A stretch of DNA of 64,000 bases, taken from positions 119,444 to 183,443 of the forward strand of contig VZTG01010317.1 of the NCBI GenBank assembly GCA_013397845.1, in the 5' to 3' direction. Made by a program: the position numbers and the translations under genes. Origin of the DNA: Melanocharis versteri. Taxonomy: Eukaryota; Chordata; Aves; Passeriformes; Melanocharitidae. A model generated the notes under the pieces. It was not told where the DNA came from and did no database searches. It was given only the letters and a program-made list of their open reading frames with translations. Positions within the stretch are counted from its first letter, which is position 1. The number at the start of each line of letters is the position of its first letter. This document shows positions 13,801-26,041 of this stretch, piece after piece.

Positions 13801-16800
13801 GATTTAATGCAGTGTCAGATGGGTTAAACAGCCTGTGGAAGTGGCTAATCTACAAACTAAGGGAGCCCCAGCAGAACAGCAGTAACAAACTCAAGAGAGA
13901 TAGATACATTTTAAATTGGTACACAGGTTTTTGCAGCAAGAGACTGACTATATCCTTAGTTTATATAACTCTTTATTCCAGCGTGGGCCAAATAAAAATA
14001 AACTGACTGATTCCAGATTAATTAAAACTTCAACTAAGGATCTGGCATTCATCTAACAAATTATTTGAAGATAAACAAATGCAAGTTTGTGCATAAGTGT
14101 TAGAAAAACATACTGTAGAGTTTAAAAGAAGGAAAAAAAATCACCTATGAGAACTGAAAGCACCATTGCTTTTTCAGCACTATTTGGAGGCTGCAGATAA
14201 CCCAGGTCTCAATTAGATTCTTTTCTAAACTCTTAATAAAAGGCTACAGTTTATATTAATTTTAATGTACCTCATGCTTACTATCCATTGCTCAAATCCT
14301 TTCTAAGAAAAAACCATTGGAATTTTAACTAGTTACAGATGGTAGAGATAAAATTGGTCTTTACATATCTGTGTTTAAAATAGGACTTTCATGGAGAGGA
14401 CTGTTTATATTTGCTAATATTATCCAGTCTGTCTATTTGTAAACAGGAGTCAAAGGTTTACAAGCTTTAGCCTGCGATAAAAGTAAATCAAAATGAGGGA
14501 AGACCATGAGAAATGAAATCCCCTGTTACACTGGAGCTGCATTATCCAACAAGATAAAGACCAGACAGGCCACAGCAAGGGGCAAGCAATGAGCTGAAGG
14601 GAACAGATGCCCTTCAAAATTTTTCTGTTGTTTTCAGGGAGAGAATAGCATTGGTAATCCACCAAATGGTCTTATTGGACTTCATCTGCCCTTGGCCTTT
14701 TCCTGGTAGTTCCACTAGACCAGGATGGTAAACAGGCATGCACACGGTCAGAAAGAGAGACCCCAGGATTCCTGAGCTGTCTGCTGTTCCTGGGACATGG
14801 TGCAAGTTCATGGGCAAGAGGGATGCTGCACAAAGCCCCCATCTGGCCTCTGCCCACTGTGGTTTCAGCTGCCATTGCAGGTGAGAAGGCTGAGGAGCCT
14901 CAGCCACGTCCTGCTGCTCCTTGGATGAGCCTGTCTACTGCCCGCTCTCGGAACACAGATATTCCTCCAGGCAAGAGCACAAACTCCCCTTTTGCTTACC
15001 CCAGGGAGACTTGCACAACCTCTTGCTACATTCCCTGGCTACATTCACTTTTCCCTCTGAGATTCCAAAAGCAAGCCGAGCTACTGACCATTTGTAATCA
15101 GGAAACAGCAGCAGCATCGTGTCTGTGCCACCCACTGCACATGGAAGATCTTGGCTGCCCCAGCAGCTTCCAGCTCTTCGTGCCTTTGGGCCTCACTGCA
15201 GCACCTGCCAACAAGGCAGAAGCAAGGAAGGTTTAAAAAATTGTAGAAAAAAGAAAGCCCACAGCCTAAAGATCAAACTCCAAACCAGAACAAGCTCTTT
15301 GGTTAATGGGATCCTTGTTTTTGCCAAACCCACTATATTTGCTAATAGTCAAGGGTGAGTCATTGCTGCCCCTCTCCACAGCCAAGGGTCTCTGGAGAGG
15401 AGGCTATTTTGGCTGTGATTTCTTCTGAACAAGTGGAACCACCAGCACTGCAGCTCAGTTTCCAGGGCTCAGAAGAGAGAACTCGTCCTCAAAAGCCCAC
15501 AATTGAAGGGAAGGCAGCGACAGCACGTGAGGCTTGGGGCTATGCCCTACATCCTGTGGCCGTCCAGTGGGCTCTTCCCCTGTAACTGCTGGCCTACTGC
15601 ATCCCTGCCAAGGTCTGAAGACAGGCTCCAAACAGGGAGAAGTGACTATGACATCTGGGCTCACCACAACTTCAACATTCTCAACAACAAACACTGTGCT
15701 TCAGCCAGATTTCTGGCAGGAAAAGCAAGTTCCATGTCTGAGATTTCCATTTAAGGACTTTTCCCAACCATCTTTTAACTCAGCCAGCTACAGCATCACA
15801 CAGAGGAAAGAAGCCTTTGCATTGTCACCTTCCTGCCACCACGCCACTGTTTGGACAGGTGCCCCTTTCTGTCCCATATGGGCATGGAAGAACATAAGTT
15901 CTGGAGGAATAGAGTGCACCAAGGTGGCCCTGGCTGCTCCTGGGCTTCCTTCACATACTGCTGTATCTCTGCTTTCCCCTCACCTTTAGCCTCGTGTCTA
16001 GCAATTAAAGCAAAAAACCCGGAGGAATCCACATCCCAATAGACAGGGAACAAAGGGGAAAAGGGTCTTTTCCCCCCATGCCTGTTGGGAGCAGGACACA
16101 TTCTGACCCTTGGGCTCCTGGTGCTGGTGGGAGAGCTCAGCAGTGTCGGGGGCCCAGCAAGGAGAGGGGAGCTCTGTGCTGGCAGGCACAGGAGGAGGAA
16201 GAGGAGAGGAAAAGCCACCCTGACAGGCAATGGCAGTGTCACCACACTGTAACCCAGCCAGCACTGTGGCTGTGACATGCAGTCACCAGTCACACCGCTG
16301 TGTACAGCTGGCTACTCGTGAGGAGCAAAACCAGGGCCTGCACAGTCTGACAGTCTGAGGTTAAAACAGATAAATAAACAAACTAGGTTTTGAATAATAA
16401 TGAGACACATCTGGATTAAGAAATCATGATTGTTTTGTTAAAAGTCTGCCAATGAAAGCAATATTTTATAGAGTATTTGAAAGACTGTCCTTTGAGCTGT
16501 TTGTAGCTAGCACATAGTTTATGCAGCTTTGATGAATTCAAAGGGGTTTTTTTTCCTATAAGAGCCACTGATGTCACCAAGAAAAACATTATATATACTA
16601 CTTTCCTTGGCTTTTAAGTCTAGCAGAATGGCAATCGCTATAGTGGGTAGAGGCCAGATAACACAATTCAGGCAGCTGCATTTTTTGCAGCTGTACTTCT
16701 GCATTTTTTGTTAGAGATGATGGGTTTATGCTGACCTGAGGATATAACATGAAAGCTGTTCTCATGTGTCATTCAGAAGCTTGCTTAGTGATGTTAATAC

Positions 16801-19800
16801 ACTGCAGGAAAACAGCTCTTGCAATTTGGTGGACCATATAACGACTAGAATTTTTAATTGTAAATTTATAATACTCGAAAAAGCTGTGGCTATCATAATG
16901 TTACTATGTTTCTGAGAAAGATAACATACTAATGAGCAGATTAATCACTGTCTCTTACATCAAGAAATAGAAGGAACTGGATAACATTACCAGTTGAAAA
17001 GATTTAAGGGAGACAAAAAGGTTTAAGGGAAACAAATGTGTTCTGTGCATAATTAATTTAACAAATTTACCAATGATGAGAAATGTTGTGAAAAGCCAGA
17101 GTTTAAGCTCCTTCCAAATTCATGGATAAAGGGTCCAACAAGGCTGACAAGAAAGCAAGGACTCAGAAGGTATCTCAGTTTGGAAGACCTCAGCTGCAGA
17201 GGAAGCAGGAAGATAACCCCACATCCCTGGGAACAGTGCAAGAGCCTGCCACAGGACACTGCCCGAGACACAGGGTACAGGGTGGAAGGGCTCTGATCTT
17301 ATTTACCAGAGTCCTTCACATGTAACATTCATCCCAAAACAGAGACACAATGAAATGACTGCTATGGATGATTTCATAACTGCCCCAAGAGAACAAGTTG
17401 GGACACCAATTAATTTTATTGAGAAGGAACAGCAGTGGCTTATGAACTTCTGCAGAGACTTAGTTTCCTGCATTAACAAACTAAGCAGAATAGACAAAAA
17501 TCATAGAAGAGCAGCTATGCCAATAAAACTGTCTCAAAACAAAGTGTTTTGGTATTCTCTCCCATGAGCTGATAAATTTAAGAGACTATTTTTTAGCTTT
17601 ACAGTGTGTGTACAAATATATATATATATTTATATTTGAACAGGCATACATCCAAGCTTTTCCAAAGACAGAGGAAAAAGAGAAGACTCAGAAGAAATCC
17701 CAGCATCTCACAGGCAGAAAGGGAGAATTCTAAGCAGGAAAGCCACGACTTTTGAGCACAGGAGAGTTTTCAATTGCAATTACCTGTCCAAGACAGGATA
17801 ATTTAAGCAATAAACAAAATCACAAATATCAAACTAGAACTTTCTGCAGTGCCCAATGAAGATAACTAAAACAAAGATAAAACCAACAAAACAGCTTATT
17901 GCATGTCAGCTTACTCTTTATCAGCTAGAAACAAATCTAAGTACATTGTTAATTTAGGCCATCAGAGAATAGATCTGTATTAAAGAAAATTAATTCCATC
18001 AGTCAAAGTCGAACAGGAAAAAAAATCTTTAATAATATATTTTACGTAAAATGTATCCACTACGCTCCAGGGCACTGAAGAAAAGCTAAGTGAAAACAGG
18101 ACTCCTTTGGTGGTAAATGTAAAATATATATGTGCATGTGGGCATACACACATGTACACATACACTTATTTTTCTGTGATGAAAATATGCCCCGGCTGAG
18201 GGAAAAGTGACTGCCTGAACTGATCTGAAAGACTTTAAATTATAATAATTTTTTTCACTTTTACATCTTGATTCCATGCCATAAAACTTAAATAGGTTTA
18301 TGACTGAAATAAAGGTCATTTTAACAAAGGCAAGAGAAAGCTTCTCCATGTTTTATGTATTTCAACTTTATTTGCAAGTCAATACGTTCTGAATCTCTGT
18401 AGGTTTCCATTAAAGTGGAAATTGCAAAACCCTTTACCCTGATGGAAATTTGAAGCTGATACGCTCTAAGCCCTGCATGACTCCTCTTTTTTTATATATA
18501 TTTTATTTGTATTAACAATTATGTAAGGAAATTTCTGGGGGACAGATCATTAGAAGTGATTCTGGCATACTGCTTGTCTCAGACTTGCCAGAATTTCTTA
18601 AGAAATAAATTTAAATCAAGGTCACTGCTTAAAATGCAAAAAGGCTCATGGCCGTCTGCTGCCATGGAGTTGCAACTGCAAAATAACACTGAGTTTATTG
18701 TCATTGTTGTAAATTATATCTGTAGATACTTGAGAGAAGCTTGAGCAAGACTCCGGACTCTACAATAACAGAGCATTTTATTCACTGATTATGGAATTGT
18801 GAAGAGGGTTCTCTTCAATCACTTCCCTTTGTAAGAAATACATGTATTTTGGCATAACCCAGCACATCCCACTACCTTGGGTTGTGTTTGCACTGCCGGT
18901 GCACCCCACGACCGTGCCACCCGTGGGTACGAGCGGCTGCTACCTGTGTGTCCTGCCTGCTCCTTCCCCAGGGGCAGCCCAGCCCCGTGGTGCTGTGTCT
19001 GGAGAAGCCAGCCTGTACCCCCGGGCACAGGCACCACTCAGCTCGGGGTCACCCGAACGGACCCCTCCTGCCTGTGCACAGCAACGCTCAGCTGTGCTAT
19101 TGCTAGTGGCATCTCAATCAACGAGGGGAAGACCAGCTGGACTGGGGACATCCTAAGGTGACTCTAACACTCTGTGATTCAAGGTTAGGTGGAACTTGTT
19201 GACAGACTGAGATCAGGGGAAATTAAAGTGAAAATGAGATTTAACTGGTTGCTAAACACTCTGTGACCTTCAGACCATCTGGGAATGCCCACTCATGTCC
19301 CATGGAGACTGTGCTGAAATCACATCCCACCACATGCAAAGTAAAGCCTGCTCCTTACCAGACAAAGGCCAGACTTTCCTACTGAAGAGTGGCACATTGA
19401 CTGACAGCTGCAGCTTTTTTGTGCTATTCCCTGGAGGAACCCAAGGAAACAAACACTTCCCAGACAGGATAGATTTCAAAAGAAACCAGACCAATTATTG
19501 TTGTAAGAACTTAAGTGAGAAAACACCCTCTGTCAGAAATGACCGGTTATCAGATGCTAGACCTCATCTGCACCGTAATGAAAAAACTGCAAGAATTATG
19601 CTGACTTCATCCATTTTAATCTCCCGTGAGAGAATTGATTTGAAACACAAAATGGCACTTCACAATTACTTAAGGAAAGCAAAATCTGAAAAGTGCTTTT
19701 GAAATTACCTGAAATTAATTTTCCATCAACAGAGCAATATTACCCCTGATATTATTGATGTTGTTGTTTTACTGGTGAAGAAATAGAATCATGTAAGAAT

Positions 19801-20039
19801 AAATAATTGCCATGGAATAGATATTTCTGATCAAGGAACAGAAATTAGATCTCCTGAAAGAAAACTCTGTGCTCTGTTTTCTTTCTTCTCTGTGAATTTG
19901 ATCAAATGCCACTAATAAAAGAGAGATTTGCATTTGATTTCAGTACATACAGAAGCAGGCTGACAAATGATTATGTGTATCAAATTGAAGTTATTATATC
20001 ACAAGAAAAACTGTCATTCTTCTAAGTGAATTTTTGTCA

Positions 20040-20075
20040 GACAAATTTGTGTCAGACAAATTTGTGTCAAACAAA
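20040..20075. repeat. Short tandem repeat, 15-base unit, about 2.5 copies
   Basis: ACAAATTTGTGTCAG repeats in tandem, the last partial copy with one change. Each unit also contains the palindrome ACAAATTTGT. Confidence 0.75.
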
Positions 20076-20647
20076 AGAAGACAAAGCTTTCCTCTCCTCA
20101 TTAAACTCTTTTTAAAGACTCATCAGGACATACTGCAATTAGGATATATAGTAGTCTATAGTAGTTAACCAGACAGATGAATAGACCCTCCAGAGTTCTA
20201 TATAACAGCATGAGTTTTTCACTTTCAAGGTTTGTACAAATTAGAAAACAAATAAATGAGATGATATTTCCATTTTCTTCATAAGCTTTTTACTTGAAAA
20301 TTTAAAACTTCCTGCCTGAATTGTCCAAACCAGAAATACAGAGGAAAAAATTTGTCAGTGTTATTTCAACATGAAAGAGCATTTAAAACAGATTTTAGAT
20401 TTTTACAATGTGTTGTAAGAACAATCCAAAATTTTTTTCAAATAAGCAAGTTTGACACTTCACAGTACATGGCAAGTCATGTATTAAACAAACTCTAAAC
20501 AAATTGCACTGAGACTCTACAAATCCAAACAATCCAACATAGAAATGGTTCTCATCAGGAGACAGATGAAAGCAAGACAAAATTCTGAAGGACACAGGTT
20601 GTCTACGTGGCTCAGTGAATGCTTCAGTGGGGAGAGGCATAAAGATC

Positions 20648-20705
20648 CATATGGAATTAAACAAACCTCTGAATGCCTTGTGCAGAAAACTGTTAATTCC
20701 ATATG
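20648..20705. repeat. 13-base perfect inverted repeat with 32-base loop
   Basis: CATATGGAATTAA at 20648-20660 is exactly complementary to TTAATTCCATATG at 20693-20705. The pairing stops at both ends. It could form a small hairpin. No RNA gene family is recognised. Confidence 0.7.
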
Positions 20706-23700
20706 TGTAGACCAAACTTACGCTGCCAGACCGGGATCACAATGCTTTCTTCCTCTTTGAATAAGTACAGCCTGCAACCTCCCAGAGCCCTGTGGGCACT
20801 GACACCCCTGAAATCCCTGCAAGCCTCTCCTGGGGTGTCCCATGACTCTGCCCACGGTCCAGGACCCCATTTCAGCCCAGCTGACCCCCATCCACAAGCT
20901 GATATTCTGGCCTGGCCTCAGACGCCAGGGTTGCCTCCGGCCACCTCCAGGCTGCCTTGGTCCCTGCTGGGGATGGGCTCTGGCTGGTGAGATCCTGCCT
21001 TGCTACCCTGTTCCCTGTGAGCTCCATTGCTCCCAGTCCCAGGGAGCAGCCAGCCCTCACCCAACACAAAAACCTCCACAAGATATGAAGCTGTAGAACA
21101 TCAGCCGAATCAAGTAGAAATCCAGGTGCTGAGCGACTGCTTGCTGGGTACCAGTTGGGTGCTGGAGGTACTGAGGGTAGGCTGGGGTGGAGATAACACT
21201 CCTGGGAAGTCTGCTGGGAGGAAGGATGCATTGTCCCTTCTGCTTTTCTATGGAAACAGAATCTTTGTTTCAGTAAGAAAATATCAAACCATACAGAATT
21301 TAAATGGAATTTTATTTTACAGCTCCAAATTGTTTAGAACTGTCTTTCTAATGTGCGTGCCCTTCTGTCTCACAAAGAGGTCAACCTCACTGAAAATAAA
21401 AGGTTTGATTTAATCAGGAAGAAGCATACTTTAAAAACCTGTTATTACCCAAAAGCAGACATTACATAAATTTTATTCTATTTTTATATCTTTCTGGCTC
21501 CAATCTCCTGAACCTGACATTAACCATAACAATCACACATGTGACTAAACCAGGCCAAATTCTCCTTTTTCTATTCCAATATAAATATGGAAGTAACACT
21601 GTTGAAGTAATGGCTTTGAGGTAGGCTCCCTCTACGAGAACAGGACTTTTCTCAGAACAGCCAGAGTCAGGAAATATGCTGATTTCGAGGTCAGGTTTTT
21701 ACTGACAAGTTGGAGCAGTAAAGTGGAGACCACCAGGGTTGACGTGAGAGCCTGGCAGTCCCAGAGGCTGTGGACACAGGCTAATGTTGGTGGCATTTTG
21801 AAGAGCACAGGAGGCTTCAAAGCTCTCATGCCATTTCAAAAGGCCTCAGGCTTTCAGAAGTTCAAGCACCACTAATTTACAGTAAAACACCAGCTTTTAA
21901 ATGCATTTATCATTTGCGCTGAGACACGGCCACTTATACCTCTGTGAGATTCAGATTCACCGTCACAACCTCTCTCTTACATTTGACTTCAGTTTCTTGT
22001 TGAAGCTGTATCTCTGCTGCTCCTGACCATGCCAACATTACACCAGAGCTAATTCTGGGCAGTGAATACTGCAGTGCCCTGCAGATGCAGTCCAGCAGGA
22101 AAGCTGCCAGCACTGATACGGCCACAGGCTGCTCAGGCATTGAGCCCTGTCAGGTGTGCACAGCCTGGGTCTCACGTTGCTGTGCTGAGCATCTGTGTTA
22201 CCCAGGTAGGCAAAACTTCCAGTTTTCCTCCTGGAAAAGCTAGCAGCTTGGTGTGTTGCAAGTGTACCCTCTGTACACCTAAAAGCACTTCTATCTTAAC
22301 TATGACTGGTTTTGAAAAAAATTACTCATGTCAAGTCTTGGAGAGATATCCTCTTCCATTTACAGCAGAGCAAGGACAAGACACTGCCACTCAGCTGCAC
22401 AGGGCTGCTCCCTGCCCCAGGTCACGGCCCCTACTGCTCTTCTGTCTGAGAAGTTTATGGGCACCTTCCCCAACTTGCTTCAGAAAAATCAACCAGCTTA
22501 GTGCAGTCTAAGCCTTTAAACTTCTCCTCCTTTGGTCTTTCCCTAGTTCAATGCAGAACGTAGTCCCTGGCTGGATGCCTACTTTTCCTCACAGTTCTCA
22601 GAAAGGCACAGTGCCAGGGTGATATCATTTGATGAACTTCCAGAAGAAAACAATGTGCTGGGGGAGGAGTGTCCTTTTGAGGGTCTGGAATCTTTCTTCC
22701 CTTCACATTTTTCTTCTTACATGGTGAACACTGTCCTTTGGTGCCATATGCTGCCCCAAGGGAGCAACTGGGTGAAGGAGAATCCATCTTCAGAGGCGTC
22801 CATGATCTAATAAACAACATTTACCTCGAGGGCATGAGAATTAACCCATGCCCAGGGACTACAGCATGTTCAGCTGTGTATCCAGCGAAGTTCCCAAAGC
22901 AGTTCTTGCTTTGCTGGCTGTCCCCCATCAGGCACTCCTGTGCAAAGTGATTGCTCTCAAGAGGGGAGCTCTCTGTGGGCTTCTGCTCACAAAGTCCAGG
23001 TGGAAGCACGAGTAAGCACAAGGCACAAGGCAGGGGAAGTCTGTCCCCATGACTTGTGGCAAGAATCTGTGACTTTTGTTCTTATTTGTCCCCATGTGCC
23101 TCGCAGTTTGACATTTTATTTTTGCATCCTGTTTTTCCTCTTTCCGGACCATCCAAAATGGTTTTCCCAGCCTGTTCTCTATTTCTCTTCTATCACTGCA
23201 AGTTTGGCAAGGCAGAATGATCTAAGACAGGAGATGGAAATTTTCCTGGTAAGGGCTGGAAAGCAAGCAAGAGGAGGAAACCTGTTTGAACTGAAAGGCA
23301 TTCCACAGGAGATGGACACATTGCTCTAGGCATCTATCCACATCTGTAGATGTCTACATGCTTCCATATGCTGTATTCCAGTCCAGATTCATAACTAACC
23401 CTTTATATTGTAGGTCATCCCTGAAGACAGCTTCTAATTTATGGCTTCTGTCTTTTTTTCTTATTTTATTTCAAGAAAATAGAGAAAACATTTCAAATAA
23501 GCCTGTACTTGAGGTGTAGGGACACGCATATCCTGAGTCTTCCAGTGTTAAATCCTGGTCATTTTTCTCTACACTGCAAGCAAACATGTTATTGTCTCCA
23601 TGGTACTTGCCAACTGTAAGCCACTGGCCTCACTCCTTGGCTTTCTGTCAAAACAAATTCTGTCAGGTTATATTTATTTGTGTGTTCTGGTACAGCTGGC

Positions 23701-25247
23701 AGTGAAACTGCTTCGCCTGCCAGCATTCTTGTTAAAATTGCCCCCAGCTGAGTCAAGCTATCTCACCAATACACACCTTGACCAGGCTCTCAGGCATTTT
23801 TCAGAAAAACAACCTTCCAAATAATGGGAATACCTGGAGAGACTATGTTTAAAGTCAGACACTGAGAAATAAAATTGCTCCCACTTTTTTGATATTTTGA
23901 AAATCGAACATATTAAATTTCTGGCGTTGATTACACGCACTCAATTTTTCATGCAGGCTTGAGACATGGTTGAAGAATCTGACTGCATTCAACATAGTTA
24001 TGAAGAAGATTGTTCAAACATGACTGAGCACAAACTTAAGTGCGTGAGACTGTTAAATGTCAGCACTGTTAATGAGGCCTTTAAGGATTGTTTTCTCAAA
24101 AATATTTACCTAGTGATCCTTTCCACTGGCTGATTGATTCCTTTGGGCACCATCATTAGAGTAAGGCGAGGTCTACACGTGGAGCTCTGGAAGTTCAGCA
24201 TAGCCCCCATAACACAAAACAAGCTGGGAGATGCATAAAGCTGTGGCCAACTGAAGGTGGATGATCACTGTAAAATCCATGGAAAAAAAAAAATCCATCA
24301 TTAAGACTCGTATTTTAAGTGGCATAAAAATCATACAGAGCAAAGAAACTGCTGAGTGTGGCATGCCAAACCATAAGCCCCTGTTTCTGAGGCCTTGTAG
24401 AAAGGTAAGTGGTGGTGGCAGATTGAATGGCAGGTTTGAACCCTTCAGGCATGTGGACACAGCTGACTTTTGTGGATCATGTTTTGAGAGGGAAAAGACT
24501 GGCATAGCCAGTGAGATTTCAAACAAATTGTTGAAGATGTCTCTCTCTCTGCTTCTCATCCTGACTTATTACCTCCTTATTCACCTTGTTTCTCTTCCCA
24601 GAGCTCCTGGATGGGAGAGCTGGGGAAGGTCTGTGCATCTCACAGTGAGGATTCATGGTAGCCATGTGAGGTATTTGGGGCCTTTGCATCTGGAAAGCCA
24701 AGAGTTATATAGACTATCTTGCTCTTTACCACTAATCCATTGCCAAGGCTGCAGACAGAAAGGGCCCACAAGCATCACAACTTCTCATCTACATCTCTGT
24801 GCACAAGGAAGTTAAAACACATCTACCGCTTAAACAGCTGTGTGTACGTATTGGAAGTGAATTCAAAGCTAGCAAGGCAAGACAAAAGTAAGAACATAGC
24901 CAGGGTAGCTTGTGACTAATAGCTACTGGCGCTTGACCCAGCTTTTATTTATAACAGATTCATGGGAAATCTTCTAGGCTTGTTTCAAAACAATGCCAAT
25001 TAATAAATTTTAGAATTAGCCCTACATAGTTGAACAAGTGAGAAAGATTAGATCATATATCAGAAAGTCTCAAAATTGGGAATTTGTTATAATCCCTTAA
25101 TTTCTAAGTTTAAAAAAAGTTAATGACATAGTCTGAGTATACCAGTAATGAAATGAGATTTCCTAATGGCTTGATGACAAAGATCCTCTGCTGAGCCCTG
25201 GCTTCAATGGGGATCTGATTTACAGAGTATGTTCTCAAGGGAGATCA

Positions 25248-25785
25248 TAGAATCATAGAACAGTTTGTGTTGGAAGAGACCTTTAAAAGCCATCTAGTCC
25301 AACCCCCCTCCAAACATCAGGCACATCTTCAACTAGATCACTGTGCTTAGAGCCCTGTTCAACCTGGCCTTGAATGTTTTCAGGGATAAGGCATTGACCA
25401 CCTCTCTGGACAACCTGTTCCAGTGTTTTGCCATCATCACTATGAAAAATTTCTTCCTTCTATCTATTTTAAATCTACCCTGTTTTAGTTTAAAGCCATT
25501 ACCCCTTGTCCTATCACAACAGGCCCTACTAAAAAGTCTGTTGTCATCTTTCTCAAAAGTACTACCTTTAAGTACAAAGACTCTCTCAGTGCACCTTCAA
25601 AGGAGAGGTGCTCCAGACCTTTGATCATCTTTGTGGCCTCCTCTGAACCTGCTCCAGCATGTCCATGTCTTTCCTGCACTGAGGACTCCAGACTTTGACA
25701 CAGCACTCCAGGTGGGATCTCACGAGAGTGGAGTAGAGGAGCATAAGCACCTCCCTTGACCTGCTGGCCATGCTGCCTTTGATTT
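25248..25785 (-). mobile_element. CR1 LINE 3' fragment, left arm of a head-to-head pair
   Basis: It begins with ATCATAGAATCATAGAACAG, the antisense CR1 tail. It continues through GTTGGAAGAGACCTTTAAAA, CTAGTCCAACCCCC and the antisense ORF2 end (GCACTCCAGGTGGGATCTCA, GACCTGCTGGCCATGCTGCC). Similarity fades near 25785. A second, opposite CR1 tail starts 150 bases later. Confidence 0.9.
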
Positions 25786-25934
25786 GTTACACCTGCCACC
25801 CTAACAGGCTGCGACGAGGTCCAGAAAAGCTTTTTGAATGTTTTCCCAATATCAAATGAATGAGATGACTTTAAGAATAGTGATGGAACAAAGGGATGTG
25901 ACACTCACTTGGAAAATCTGTTTCAGAAACCATT

Positions 25935-26041
25935 CTGAACAACCTGGTCTAGTGAAAAGTGTTCCTGCCCACAGCAGGCAGGCTGGAACTAGATGATCTT
26001 AAAGGTCTCTTCCAACACAGACCATCCTGTGATTCTATGAC
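25935..26041 (+). mobile_element. CR1 LINE 3' tip, right arm of a head-to-head pair
   Basis: This is a short plus-strand CR1 end. CTGAACAACCTGGTCTAGTG, CAGGCTGGAACTAGATGATC and AAAGGTCTCTTCCAACACAG are followed by the tail CCTGTGATTCTATGA. Only about 107 bases remain, and it points away from the minus-strand copy on its left. Confidence 0.88.

Larger units (their letters stand above)
10836..25247. other. Non-coding DNA with GC-rich blocks, no recognisable gene
   Basis: AT-rich background alternates with G+C-richer blocks at about 12770-13700, 14800-16300, 18880-19160, 20750-21230 and 22060-22450. These blocks contain open frames up to about 165 codons on either strand, but none has a recognisable domain or a conserved partner. 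An AT dinucleotide run is near 17618-17640. The region may belong to the 5' untranslated part of C1QTNF7 or to the intergenic gap before CPEB2. Confidence 0.6.

Noticed and set aside
14823..15236. 137-codon plus-strand frame
   Set aside because: No domain, no plausible splice partners, and similar frames occur throughout this GC-rich region.
15796..16293. 165-codon minus-strand open frame in a GC-rich block
   Set aside because: The opposite strand and other frames are also open, composition is proline/serine-rich as expected from GC-rich DNA, and no domain or splice structure supports it.
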